A stretch of DNA of 64,000 nt from Branchipolynoe longqiensis (lineage: Eukaryota > Annelida > Polychaeta > Phyllodocida > Polynoidae): the NCBI GenBank assembly GCA_030323885.1, contig CM059193.1, forward strand, positions 89,853,825 through 89,917,824, written 5' to 3'. Both the position numbers and the translations under genes were made by a program. This document shows positions 43,478 to 53,560 of this stretch, piece after piece (the stretch's first letter is position 1; each line of letters opens with the position of its first letter). The notes below the pieces were generated by a model that made no database searches, was not told the DNA's origin, and saw nothing but the letters and a program-made list of their open reading frames with translations.

Positions 43478-43700
43478 ATCATCATGATGCTGTCAGTGGC
43501 AATGTGACAAAGACTGCTTTCATTTCTTCACCGCTGCTCTCCATTTATCTCTCTGCTGAGAGAGTGATCTCCTTGAGTCGGTCCTAATGTCTCTCAGATT
43601 CAGGTTTCTTTTGATAGTATCCTTGAACCGGAGACGAGTGTCCTTTCTTTCTCTGACCAGAAGACAATTGAGAATAGAGAATCTGCTTTGGTACCAGATA
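43478..43700 (-). pseudogene. 3' end of a non-LTR retrotransposon (RT ORF C-terminus)
   Basis: The minus strand encodes FKDTIKRNLNLRDIRTDS then WRAAVKK, followed by the short ATG/GAT microsatellite tail at 43478-43490. It belongs to the same family as the fragments at 24328 and 29420 and is truncated before the RT domain. Confidence 0.75.
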
Positions 43701-43960
43701 ACATATTTATTACACAATATAAGAGATTTCCAAAATATAAAAACTCACAAAACAGTTTTGAAATCGGCCAGATCATACAAATAAACTTTAATATATATAT
43801 ATATCCAATAAACAATTACATATGTATATGTATCACTCATCAGCACCGAGACACTTGTCTTGTATATACTAACATGGATTTATATAAATTTGTCTAGCTG
43901 TAAACGTCTATAAATCCATGACAAAAGCAGATGACCAGTGTAGTGGAAGCCCTCATTTAT
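43701..43960. other. Unassigned AT-rich sequence
   Basis: TATATA run at 43791-43803; no gene. Confidence 0.5.
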
Positions 43961-43974
43961 TTCTCAGCCCAACA

Positions 43975-44665
43975 CACTAGTCATCCTCCAACTCCCCAGC
44001 TGCAAGTGCAGTGGCCACCCACATGTCATTCACAATCCTGAGCTGAAGGTGGGGGTCCTTAAATCATCAAAAATCGTATCTGAAGCCCAGTCCCCCCTCG
44101 CCCGGAGTTCCTCTATCGTGGCACCGCACATAAACAAGTATGCGCAACCTCCACAACACAGGGAGTGGGATGAACAATCCTGGTCCCCCAAGCCCACCCA
44201 ACCTATTGGCTAAGATCTTGAGGGTCTTCTGGTAAATTTGGTAAGTTAACAGTATGGAACGCCCCCCGGAGCAGGTACACGGAAAGCGAAGTCCGATGGT
44301 GCCGCTTCCAGCTGCGCGAAGTGGAGCTCAGTCCAATCAATACACTGCACTGAGGCCCCTCCTGGGGGGACCTCACCACTTTGATTTCCAGCAGTCGCTA
44401 AAGGAACTGGATCATCTTCGACTTAGTGACAGTAATAATCAATCCACACGGATAGAGTTTAAAATGCTTGTGATGTAAGGTGGAGTCTGATGAGGTCACC
44501 TGTGCTTTCCTCAAAAGCACTCTAAATGAGCAGAGGACCACAGCCCTCCAACTTACATGGCCTGTGTTATTAGTGAGGCCAGCAAATATTTGTAATAACA
44601 TAGCCGGGAGCAAGGGAGGAGCCTGACGTGGAGCATCCCCCTGCTCACTCCTTATTCCCTAAGGG
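43975..44665 (-). pseudogene. Decayed tyrosine recombinase of a DIRS/Crypton-type element
   Basis: On the minus strand three frames together give a tyrosine recombinase catalytic region. Around 44640-44400 are LLPAMLLQIFAGLT, then CSFRVLLRKAQV (the LRK motif carries the first catalytic Arg), and TKSKMIQF. After two or more frameshifts, 44130-44050 reads HSLCCGGCAYLF and EELRARGDWASDT, corresponding to the H-S-x-R-R-G-G box and the G-D-W-x-S-D segment of DIRS-like recombinases. The two box residues expected to be Arg are Cys here (CGN to TGN, consistent with CpG decay). Several stops are present. No reverse transcriptase lies between it and the gag-like ORF upstream, so this is a Crypton-like element or a DIRS element with an internal deletion. 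Confidence 0.72.
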
Positions 44666-44674
44666 TGGTATCAA

Positions 44675-45545
44675 TCACATAACCATCATAAGCAATAGGC
44701 GCATGAGCGTTCTGCCGCAGAAAGAAACTCTTTGCCTCAGGTTAGCCATCCCAAATGCGGAGAAGCCAAGCTTCAAAGCTAATTTGCGTATCGTGCGGTC
44801 ATAGTCAGTGTGTGCGATATCGTAGAACTCGTTGTATTTTGCCCTCTTGGTAAAAAGGCTGATATGTTCGAACACTGACTGATAATCTTGTAAAGACATG
44901 TCCTTCTTGTCCAACACCCAATCCACCGTAGCGCTTATCAGCTCATAGCAATTCGCTTTTCTCAAGTCCTTTTCTTCACTAAGAAATCTTTGTTAATGCC
45001 CACTTACGTTTGCGTTGTTGTGAGGCGCTACAGCTGGAGGAACTGCTGGACCTAGATCTCCGGTGTCTCCTCCTCCTCTCTCTGGGTCTCCTTTGTCGAG
45101 TTGACGTACATGTGTCATCTGCAAACACCTCCGTCTCGTCGTCCCGTGACGGTTTCCGCTTCGATTGGCGCGCAATGGTGGCGCCCTTGATCTCTCCGCC
45201 GCCAGTCTTCCTACGTTCCTTTGCTAGTCCGAGCTTATTCCTCTTCTCCATAAGTGCAGAAACTTCTTCCTCTAATTCCATCTCCTCTATTTCTTTCCGG
45301 GCCAACTTTTTCTTCACCGTTAGCTTTAACCTCGACAGTTCGATGCTGGAGTCAGAGGTATCAGAGCCTACCAGTTTTCTGTTGCAATTCGCCTTGGTCC
45401 TACTTCTAGTCTTCCTTTTTACTGGGCTATCGTCTGCCATTTGATTACAGTGTCCCGTAAAACCTCTGTGTAACGCACCACAAATACTACAATACCCTAT
45501 CGGCATAATCGGCAAGCCACAGGTTTTGCAAGTAACGGATTGAGG
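44675..45545 (-). pseudogene. Gag-like ORF with zinc-binding N-terminus and RS-rich region
   Basis: Minus-strand coding sequence just upstream of the recombinase. It begins with Cys-rich TCKTCG and CSICGALHRGFTGHC (a probable zinc ribbon), followed by a basic and coiled-coil region (KLARKEIEEMELEEEVSALM) and an Arg/Ser-rich stretch (RRHRRSRSSSSSSC). A +1 frameshift near 44985-44965 leads to a helical domain ending in FYDIAHTDYDRTIRKLALKL, similar in pattern to Gag cores of YR retroelements (inference). The translation may start at 45515 (ATG) or further 5', where a MITE interrupts the sequence at about 45550. The family assignment is tentative. Confidence 0.6.
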
Positions 45546-45547
45546 CC

Positions 45548-46345
45548 TCTTGCACCAGGGGCCAAATGTATGAAGCCGGGTTAGCGGTCCAAACCCGTGG
45601 TTAGCGTGGATTTCCGGGGTTAGCGGCGAAAAGTCGCATGGTATGTGGCCGGGTTAAGCAACCCCCGTGAGCTTAACGTCACCGACACTAATCCCAAGAA
45701 ATATCAAGCTCACCGTCGGTGTTAGGGCCCACATCTATTCAATGCGATCATATTTAACAGAATTACATACCCAAATCGTGAAATTTCATTAAATTAACCC
45801 TAAAATCGAAACAATATTAACGCAGCCGCTACATCGGTGACGATATTCATATTGTCGAATCGACGAATGCAAACAGAACAAATCGCCGCCGATGGCACTG
45901 GCACTGACACTCAGAATACACCAACTTTCAATATTATCTCTGATTTTAATCCTTTCAGAGAAAATTGCTCTTAAGTTAAATTAAATACTTCGGATCTTCC
46001 TGTTCAATCACGCATTAAGATATTTTTAATCGACCCAATGAAAACTTTAAAATCTATTTTGCAAAAATAAATGCTCCGCATAGACATAGCATTGCTTCAG
46101 CTCACATACACGTAGCCACTGTCCCTGCCGCCGCCGTATCGGCGGCGATATTGTTAAATTGTGGTGCTCACCGTCAACAGTGTCAGAGTGGTTCCCCAAA
46201 TCTATAAATAACGCATCGGTTAGCTAACCAAGCTGCGCTTTGGCCACATACATTTCCCGCGACACATATACCAACACCGACGTTAGCTAACCTGCTGGCC
46301 GGCCTTAACACCGGAGCCGATAAAAAGTTCTTCATACATTTGGCC
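45548..46345. mobile_element. ~800-bp non-autonomous DNA transposon M4
   Basis: Terminal inverted repeats CAGGGGCCAAATGTATGAAG on the left and CTGGGGCCAAATGTATGAAG (inverted) on the right. Subterminal GGTTAGC blocks are also repeated in inverted orientation. The interior is CpG-containing and non-coding. The TIR style recalls PIF/Harbinger-like elements, but no target duplication could be fixed. It sits exactly at the 5' edge of the gag-like ORF. Confidence 0.78.
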
Positions 46346-46616
46346 CCAGGTCCTTTACGCTTAAAATCTCGAAGAGAATGGCGATTTGGCGGCAGATCGG
46401 CACCGGAAGTGACCGTGGCACCAATAGGCCCGGAACAAATCACCTAGGTACAGGTGTAGTGATAATACATAAATAAATAATGAAGCAAAGGCAGCGGCAC
46501 CAATTTATATATATATAATGCTTATGTTAAACATAAATGCTGACGTATGTAGATTTAAAAGCACAAAACAAAAAATATATAATAAAGATTGGCCACCAAC
46601 TAGTCCGCCTATGGTT
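46346..46616. other. Flank of M4, possibly 5' part of the interrupted gag-like element
   Basis: The minus strand at 46443-46352 has an open frame (DLPPNRHSLRDFKRKG) that stops at the transposon boundary, and contains CACCGGAAGTGACC (ETS-like). It could be the displaced 5' end of the gag-like gene. A short TATATATATA run lies at 46508-46518. Confidence 0.35.
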
Positions 46617-46800
46617 TTCAGATGAAAAGATGACTGAATGAGTTGCGCACCCGTATCAAATCAATTACTTGAAAACTTATACTTGTCGCCACCTAGGTCT
46701 CACATTGAGCACTACTACGATAGGGAAAGGACCAGTGGAATGAGGAAGACCAATTGTCCGCGATTGAAATTTCCCTTAGTTAATTGACTAATATACCAAG
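46617..46800 (+). mobile_element. SINE family A, tail type 2 (degenerate)
   Basis: A degraded head (GATGACTGAATGAGTTGCGC), the central block ATACTTGTCGCCACCTAGG and the alternative tail CCAGTGGAATGAGGAAGACC AATTGTCCGCGATTG. Confidence 0.68.
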
Positions 46801-47394
46801 TCATACAATTCTTTTCAGAATAGTATTATTTTGTCTAGATTTTATCCTATTTACTCAACTAATGTACCAAGCAAACCTACAAAATCCCCCCCCCCCCTCC
46901 CCCGAACACAACATACAATGTATGTCTCATTAAGAAAGGAAACAAAAAAGAGAACACAATTTTCTTTCTTTGCGCCATTTTTCTTGTCGCAAAATCAATA
47001 AAGCGCACTATGTAGGGGGCGAGTTTTATAAGAGTACTCTATACGCTATATCTGTTCCACACCGTCGCCACCAGCCAGCTCTGCCGTGTGGTTCATCGCC
47101 CCCCCTCCTCCCTCCTTCCCCCCTCCCCCCCCCCTCCCCCCACACATATCTGTCGGGCACAGACGGCGAAGTCCCACCACGTTATCGGACTTTAAGCCTA
47201 AGTGCACCAGTGATCCGTCCGAGCCCAATACGTCTGACTGCTCCCCGCCTACAACACGACCCCTCCCCCACCTGCCAGCAGAACGCTACGGGGGGGGGGT
47301 AGAAGGGTGGGAGGGTGGAAGGATGTTGGTGTGGAGTAAGGGGTGGGGGTGGGGGTGGGGCTAGGGCTGCCTTAGGTTACTCCTCCATATCATG
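46801..47394. other. Unassigned sequence with C- and G-runs
   Basis: C-runs at 46887-46905 and 47097-47143 and a G-run at 47290-47299. Proline-rich open frames across them are composition artefacts. Confidence 0.5.
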
Positions 47395-47805
47395 TCTCCT
47401 TTGCTCTCTCTCTCTACCTCTCTCCCTCTCCCTTCCTCCCTCTCTCCCTCCCACCTCCCTCTCTCCCTCTTGCCCCGCCCTCCCTCTCACTCCCTCCCTC
47501 TCTCCTTACCATTCTCTCCCATCCCTTCCTCTCTCCCTATCTCCTTTCCTACCTTTCTCTCCCCATCTCTCCCTCCCTCCATCTCCTCTCCCTCCTTCAA
47601 TCTCTCCCTCCCTCTCCCTTCCTCCTTCTCTCCCTCCCACCCTCCCTCTCTCCCTTCCACCCCCTCTCCCTCTCTCCCTCTCTCCACCTCTTCCTCACTC
47701 ACTCCCTCTCTCCCGCCCTCTCCCTCTCTCCCTCTCTCCCTCCCTCCCTCTTTCCCTCCCTCCCTCTTTCCCTCCCTCCCTCCCTCCTTCCAGCCCTCAC
47801 CCACC
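47395..47805. repeat. Polypyrimidine CTCCCT-type tract
   Basis: Imperfect CTCTCCCTCC repeats, nearly all pyrimidine on the plus strand, the opposite polarity to the purine tracts elsewhere in the window. Ser/Pro/Leu open frames are not genes. Confidence 0.95.
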
Positions 47806-47989
47806 TACCAACCCAATAGTCCGGGCGGGGCATCACCCACAGACAGGAACCGGAAACGTCGAGTCTCCGGGGTGAAATTAGTGACCTGGCGTCACTGCCA
47901 GTGGGTGAGCAGGGGAAGGAGGAGTTGGGGGAGGGAGGAGGGGAGTAGTGCGAGGAGGGAGTGGAGGTGGGGACGAGAAGTGATGGGGC

Positions 47990-48970
47990 CGTTAGTAATA
48001 ATTAATAAAACAGAAGTGTCAGGGTTTGTGACAGAATGGGACGGTTAGGTATAATTAGTAAAACAGAAATGTCAGTGTTTGTGAAAGAATGTGGCTCCTA
48101 GTTATAATTAGTAAAACAGAAGTGTCAGGGTTTGTGACATGATGGGATGGTTAGGTATAATTAGTAAAACAGAAATGTCAGTGTTTGTGACAGAATGTGG
48201 GCTGCTAGTTATGATTAGTAAAACAGAAGTGTCAGGGCTTGTGACAGGATGGGACGGTTAGGTATAATTAGTAAAACAGAAATGTCAGTGTTTGTGACAG
48301 AATGTGGGCTGCTAGTTATAATTACTAAAACAGAAGTGTCAGCGCTTGTGACAGGATGGGACAGGTAGGTATAATTAGTAAAACAGAAATGACAGTGTTT
48401 GTGAAAGAATGTGGCTGTTAGTTATAATTAGTAAAACAGAAGTGTCAGTGTTTGTGACAGGATGGGACGGTTAGGTATAATTAGTAAAACAGAAATGTCA
48501 GTGTTTGTGACAGAATGTGGGCTGTTAGTTATAATTAGTAAAACAGAAGTGTCAGGGCTTGTGACAGGATGGGACGGTTAGGTATAATTAGTAAAACAGA
48601 AATGTCAGTGTTTGTGACAGAATGTGGGCTGCTAGTTATAATTAGTAAAACAGAAGTGTCAGCGCTTGTGACAGGATGGGACAGTTAGGTATAATTAGTA
48701 AAACAGAAATGACAGTGTTTGTGACAGAATGTGGCTCCTAGTTATAATTAGTAAAACAGAAGTGTCAGGGTTTGTGACAGGATGGGATGGTTAGGTATAA
48801 TTAGTAAAACAGAAATGTCAGTGTTTGTGACAGAATGTGGGCTGCTAGTTATAATTAGTAAAACAGAAGTGTCAGGGCTTGCCTCAGGATGGGCCGGTAA
48901 GTTGTAATTAGTAAAACAGAAGTGTCAGGCTTTGTAAAAGGATGGGGTGGTTAGTTATAATTAATAAAGC
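47990..48970. repeat. ~54-bp minisatellite in 109-bp higher-order units
   Basis: About 18 monomers of TTATAATTAGTAAAACAGAA followed by (A/G)TGTCAG.G.TTGTGACAG. Two monomer types alternate: one reads GAAATGTCAGTGTTTGTGAC with GAATGTGGGCTG, the other GAAGTGTCAGGGCTTGTGAC with GATGGGACGG. This gives a dimeric higher-order repeat of about 109 bp. Confidence 0.92.
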
Positions 48971-48974
48971 ATAA

Positions 48975-49133
48975 CCTAAGTTAGCACGCTAGCCCCAGAC
49001 TGTCAAGAAGTGTCGGTTTGAGTCCTGCTCTACATGCAATATTTCCCATTTTAGTTACCAGCATCACACAAGTACACCATCCCACCTCAACGACTAAATC
49101 CAACTTAGCTCCCCGTATAGTCTTTCAGACTAA
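48975..49133 (+). mobile_element. SINE family B, 5' part
   Basis: AACCTAAGTTAGCACGCTAG, B-box-like GGTTTGAGTCCTGCTC and CAATATTTCCCATTT match the SINE units at 23561 and 23878. Its continuation lies beyond an inserted element, at 49736-49895. Confidence 0.65.
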
Positions 49134-49735
49134 AGCCCCGGTCAAATAGCCATTAGTGGGCGTAGTTGAATGTAGTGGAGGCTAACGTAGTTGAAAGTAG
49201 TTGAATTTAGTTGAATGTACAGGCATCCATACTTGTCCGTGATGTTAACTTGGTAATAACGTGGGTGAGCCGTGATCTCCGATTTAAGTTTTGGACATAT
49301 TCAAAAGAGTGGTACATTAGAGGTTGAATTTGCATCCGTGATGCTAACACACTCTAGCATATTCTAGCATATTCTAGCATACTCTAGCATACTCTAGCAT
49401 AATCTAGTATACTCTAGCATACTCTAGCATGCTCTAACATACTCTAGCATACTTGGATGAAGACCTGGTCGCATAGCCGTTAGTGGACGTAGGTGAACAT
49501 AGTGAGGGCTAATGTAGTGGAACATAGTTGAACGTAGTTGAACATACCAGCATTCGTACCATAACGTGTGTATCCATACCATTATGTATTTATCCATACC
49601 ATACCGTATTTATCCATACCGTAACATATTTATCCGTACAAAAACCTGCCATACCTTAACGTATTTCAATGTTTGACCCACGTTAATCTATCCTACGGAT
49701 CACTACGTCCACTAACGGCTATGTCAAGAGGCCTT
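49134..49735. mobile_element. MITE M5 inserted in a SINE
   Basis: Inverted ends: GGTCAAATAGCCATTAGTGG (left) and, inverted, TTGACATAGCCGTTAGTGGA (right). A further internal copy (GGTCGCATAGCCGTTAGTGG) is at about 49465. The interior has a ~10-bp repeat ACTCTAGCAT (49358-49452) and CCATACC..A/TATTTATC repeats (49563-49635). It is flanked by TAAA/TTAA. No coding capacity. Confidence 0.7.
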
Positions 49736-49895
49736 AATTCTCTTGAGTCTTAATTTAAGAAGTCATGCATATTACATGGTGTGCTATATAGGCCTACTTC
49801 TAATTATTGCTATTCATCCCTCTCTATAGCTAGGCATGCTGGAAGACCAGGGCTCCGGCGTTGACAAAATGTATGTTCAGATGAATAAACATATT
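49736..49895 (+). mobile_element. SINE family B, 3' part with LINE-type tail
   Basis: Ends in GCTGGAAGACCAGGGCTCCG GCGTTGACAAAATG and TTCAGATGAATAAACAT, the same 3' tail as the intact LINE. The tail links this tRNA-derived SINE with that LINE family. Confidence 0.7.
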
Positions 49896-50048
49896 TACCC
49901 CCAACAATTATTATAAAGCCCCTTCTCTTACAGTATCTCTGTTCTTAAAACGAGTAAGTGGTAATCTACATATATCCATCACATTGTCTATCTTCATAAA
50001 ACATTACCCACTACTTTTAAGCTGAATCATTTATTAACTCACGTAGAT
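49896..50048. other. Unassigned spacer
   Basis: AT-rich, nothing recognised. Confidence 0.4.
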
Positions 50049-50190
50049 TAATATTTTTTTTTTTTTGGTAAATATTTGTATTCGTCTAAATACATATTTT
50101 TGTCAGCGCCGAGGCACTGGTCTTTCAGCCGTTGGAGCGATTTAAAGTCGAATCGAGAGCTTTCGCCGGCCACCATCTTGTTTTTTTCAC
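50049..50190 (-). mobile_element. Short element with LINE-type 3' tail
   Basis: On the minus strand: ACAAGATGGTGGCCGGCGAA AGCTCTCGATTCG, then CTGAAAGACCAGTGCCTCGG CGCTGAC, and an A-rich end (T11 on plus at 50055-50066). It joins a YY1-like 5' motif directly to the LINE tail, as an internally deleted LINE would. Confidence 0.6.
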
Positions 50191-50298
50191 ATCATCTTCC
50201 AATTACTCAACTCTACACCAATATAAATCGGACTGCGCACTGGAACCAGCGACTCCACAACTTGATTCATACCAAAACAGTTTTTGTTTGCGTATAGG

Positions 50299-50625
50299 AC
50301 CAGACGGGATGGCCGAATGAGTTAGAGCATCCGTCTCCCGTGTTGGTAGACCGTGGGATCGTGGTTTCGAACCCTGGTCGAGTCAAACCAATGACTTAAA
50401 AATTGATACTTGCTTCCTAGCCTGGCGCTCGGCATTATTACGATAGGGAAAGGACTGGTTGGCTCAGTGTCAGGATAATGTGACTGAGTGGGATATCAGG
50501 TCATGGTGCTGGTGGCCTGGTCTTCCAGTGGGGCAGCACTATACAGTTGATATGAGTGTGCACTGTCATAAGTTGGTACCCATCTTTATATGACCTTAGA
50601 TGTTGCTAGGACGTAAACAACAACT
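50299..50625 (+). mobile_element. SINE family A, tail type 1 (best copy)
   Basis: The most complete head in the window: CCAGACGGGATGGCCGAATG AGTTAGAGC (A-box) and GGTTTCGAACCCTGGTC (B-box), then the central block TCAAACCAATGACTTAAAAA and the full type-1 tail to TAGATGTTGCTAGGACGTAA ACAACAAC. Confidence 0.92.
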
Positions 50626-50644
50626 TTGTTTGTGCATAGACTAG

Positions 50645-50870
50645 TTTGTTATTCATCAGGGTAGGGGTACATCTTTATCTACTCCCCGTGATGTCATCAT
50701 GCTCTATCATCTACCAGCTAACCTGCTAATCTGATAATTCTACTAGATATCTATAGCTCGTGAGTAAATAATTGATAAACCTAACTTGTAAAAACGGCTA
50801 GAAGACAATTGCCCCCGCTCTAAATAGAGAGCTCTATTCAGATGAATAAATTATTTACCAAAAATAGAAA
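50645..50870 (+). mobile_element. Truncated copy with diverged LINE-type tail
   Basis: Ends with AACGGCTAGAAGACAATTGC ... TTCAGATGAATAAATTATTT, a diverged form of the LINE 3' tail. The preceding 150 bp are AT-rich 3'UTR-like. Confidence 0.5.
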
Positions 50871-50885
50871 AGAAAGATACGTGTG

Positions 50886-51225
50886 GTGTTCTCTGTGGCA
50901 GAGTGGTTAGAGTGTCTGACTTTTTTCTAGGTCAGACTCCTAATCAGAAGGTTGGTGGTTCGATTCTCTGTGTCCCCCACCTCTGCCAATTTGGATTTCC
51001 ACCACTGTGTATAACTTACAGCGTCATCAAAGGCCAGTTGCTCTCATACCATGTCTATGTGGTATGGGAGGCTAAATATCCCTTGGGTCGGAAAAAGTGT
51101 AGTCTCAGACTTTCTATCTACAAATTGTGTAATGGTGAAAACAAGTCTATTCAGACTTATCCGTTAGAGGCAGTATACATTTTCAAGAAAGACATTGTGA
51201 GTGAGGAGGCTTGAGGTTTCTGCCA
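50886..51225 (+). mobile_element. tRNA-derived SINE family C
   Basis: Begins GTGTTCTCTGTGGCAGAGTG GTTAGAGTG (A-box-like), with GGTGGTTCGATTCTCTGTG (B-box). The body has CAATTTGGATTTCCACCACT GTGTATAACTTACAG and TGGGTCGG. The same structure is at 54251-54505. A weak open frame across it is not a gene. Confidence 0.8.
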
Positions 51226-51679
51226 ACTGTCATGGGTTGCACAACTTACTCTTAGTTAGGTCAAATAATAAAACAAATTGTTGATCATCATTTTGGTCAC
51301 ACAAATATTGGTCGGGTAGGCGGTTTTTATTTGTATTTTAATATATTTCTAGCATATGACATAGACGTAAGTAATACATTACTGTGTTGCACAGATTGTG
51401 TGCTCATGAAAGTTGAATTGCTGATAGCCCAACACATTTTTAACAGTTTCGGCAAAAATTAAAAATTAAAAAAGATTGGCAGGGGCGAGAACATGCACCA
51501 ATCTTTTTTTAAATTTGGCCTTATCTCGGTGATTTTAAAGTATGACAGTGTCTTCGCCCACACACATCATCAGCCTGCTGCTGGTGGAAGGGGCCGACGG
51601 GCTCTGGGATGTTGACGGGAGGTGAGCGAGGACATCCCGGTCACGAACGTTAGCCAGCCCCCTGGGAGCTGGATGACCG
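51226..51679. other. Unassigned sequence with hairpin
   Basis: No gene. Contains an inverted repeat at 51466-51521 (AAATTAAAAAAGATTGG and its complement, around a ~17-nt loop). Confidence 0.5.
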
Positions 51680-53560
51680 CGAGGAGGGAGAGCGTGGAGG
51701 AAGGGTGGAGGGGTGGAGGAGGTGGAGGGGGTGGAGGGGTGGAGGGTGGAGGGGGGAGGGGTGGAGGAGTGTGTTTGTGTGTGGGGGAGGGGGGAAGGGT
51801 CGGGCTGCTGGTTTGTTGTGGGAGGAGGACGGGAGAAGGGAAGGGAAGGGAGGAAATAAGGAGGGAAGGAGAGGATGGGGAAGGAAGGGGAGGAAGGGAG
51901 GGGAGGGGAAGGGGAAAGGAAGGGGAAGGTGAGGGAAATAAAAGGGGAAACGGAACGATAGGTGAACAGAGTGAGGGCTGGAAGGGAAGGAGGGGGGGAG
52001 GAGAGGAAGTAGAAGGAGGGGAAGGAGGGAAGAAGGGGGGAAGGGGGAAAGTGAGGAACGAGAGAAGAGTAGGGGGAGGGAGTGATGGTGGTGTTTGTGT
52101 GGGGTGAGGGAAAGTCAGGCTGCTGGCTTGGTTGTGGTAGGAAGGAACGGAGAGGGAGGGGAAGGAGGGGAAGGAGGGTGAGGAAAGTGGGGTAAGGGAG
52201 GAAGGGGAGAAGATAGGGGGAAGAGGTGATGGTGGTGTATGTGTCGGGTGAGGAAGTCGGGTTGGCCTGCTTGTTGGGGTGGTAAGGAACGGAGAGGGTG
52301 GGTAAGGAGGGGAAGGAGGAGGGGGAAGCGGAAGGAGGCAATGGAGAGGGAAGAAAGTTAGAGGGAGTGGGCACGAGGGGGAAGGGGTGGAAGGAAAGGA
52401 GATAAAGGTGAGGGGAGTGAAAGTAAGTTAGGGGAAGGGGACACAAGATGGAAATAAGAGAGAGTAGGAAGGGAGGGAGGAGTAAGGGGAAGGGGGAACA
52501 GGAAGGAGGAGGGAGGAGGCCAAGGACGTGGACGAGGGGGGAAGGGAAGTAAGGGGGTGGGAGGCGAGGAGTAAAGAGGAAGGAGTGAGAAGGGAGGTCG
52601 AAGGGAAAGGAGTGGAAGGTAAGGAGGAAGGAGGAGGAACAGAAAGGAGTGGAAGGGAAGGAGGAAGGAGGAAGGAGGAGGAAGGGAATTGGGGAAGTAA
52701 AGGTGAATGTGTGCGAGGAGTAAAAAGGAGGAGGGGAGGGGTGTGCGGGGAGTGGAGGGAGTTGGAGGGAGGGTAAGGGAGCGAGGGATGGAGTGGGGTA
52801 GGGATGTGGAGGGTGGGTGGAAGGGTAGGAGAGGGATGGGAGGGAGGGGAGGGTGGGAAGGGAGGAGTGGAGGGAGAGGGGTGAGAGGGGGTTGAGGGAG
52901 GGGAGGGAGGGGGAGGGGAGGGAGGAGGGGAGGGAGGGGATGGGAGGAGAGGGAGTGGAGGGAGGAGGGAGGGGTTAGGAGGGTAGGGGGAGGGAGGGAG
53001 GAGGGAGGTGGGGGGAGGGGAGGAGGGGAGGTTGGGAGGGGTGGTGGGGAGGGGAGGAGGGAGGGTGGGGAGGGAGGGGAGGGATGGGATGGAGGGGAGG
53101 GAGGGGGAGGGAGGGAGGGGAGGGAGGGGAAGGAGGGGAGGGAGGGGATGGATGGGAGAGGAGGTGTGAGGGAAGGGGAGGGAGGGGAGGGAGGGGAGGA
53201 TGGAGGGAGGAGGGGAGGGGGAGGGATGGAGGAGGGAGGGGGTGAAGGAGGAGAGGGAGAGGAAGGAGGTGGAGGGAAGGGAGGGAGGGAGGGATGGGGC
53301 AAGGAGGGTAGGGAGGGGGAGGAATGGGGTGAGGAGGCGAGCGTTAGGGCACACACGTGTAGAACAGACGGGGGGAGCGGAAGGGGGGACGGGCAGGGAT
53401 AGGCAGGTGTGGGCAGGCTGATGGGGAGTGGCAGGCGGGGAGGGATGGGGAGGGCCGGAGAGGAAGGGGAAGAGAGAAGGAGGGACTGGGAAGGAGGGAC
53501 TGGGAGGGTGGAAGCGTAGGGGGGACGGTGCATCTTCGAAGGGAGGAGGGGAGGGAGGAG
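51680..53560. repeat. Polypurine GGAGGG/GGAAGG tract
   Basis: About 1.9 kb of imperfect GGAGGGGAGG and GGGAAGGAGG repeats, purine on the plus strand, with a few unique islands (for example 52080-52135 and 53335-53400). Near-duplicate segments containing GTTGTGG(G/T)AGGA recur at 51817 and 52130. The long Ser/Pro/Leu frames on the minus strand are composition artefacts. Confidence 0.95.
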
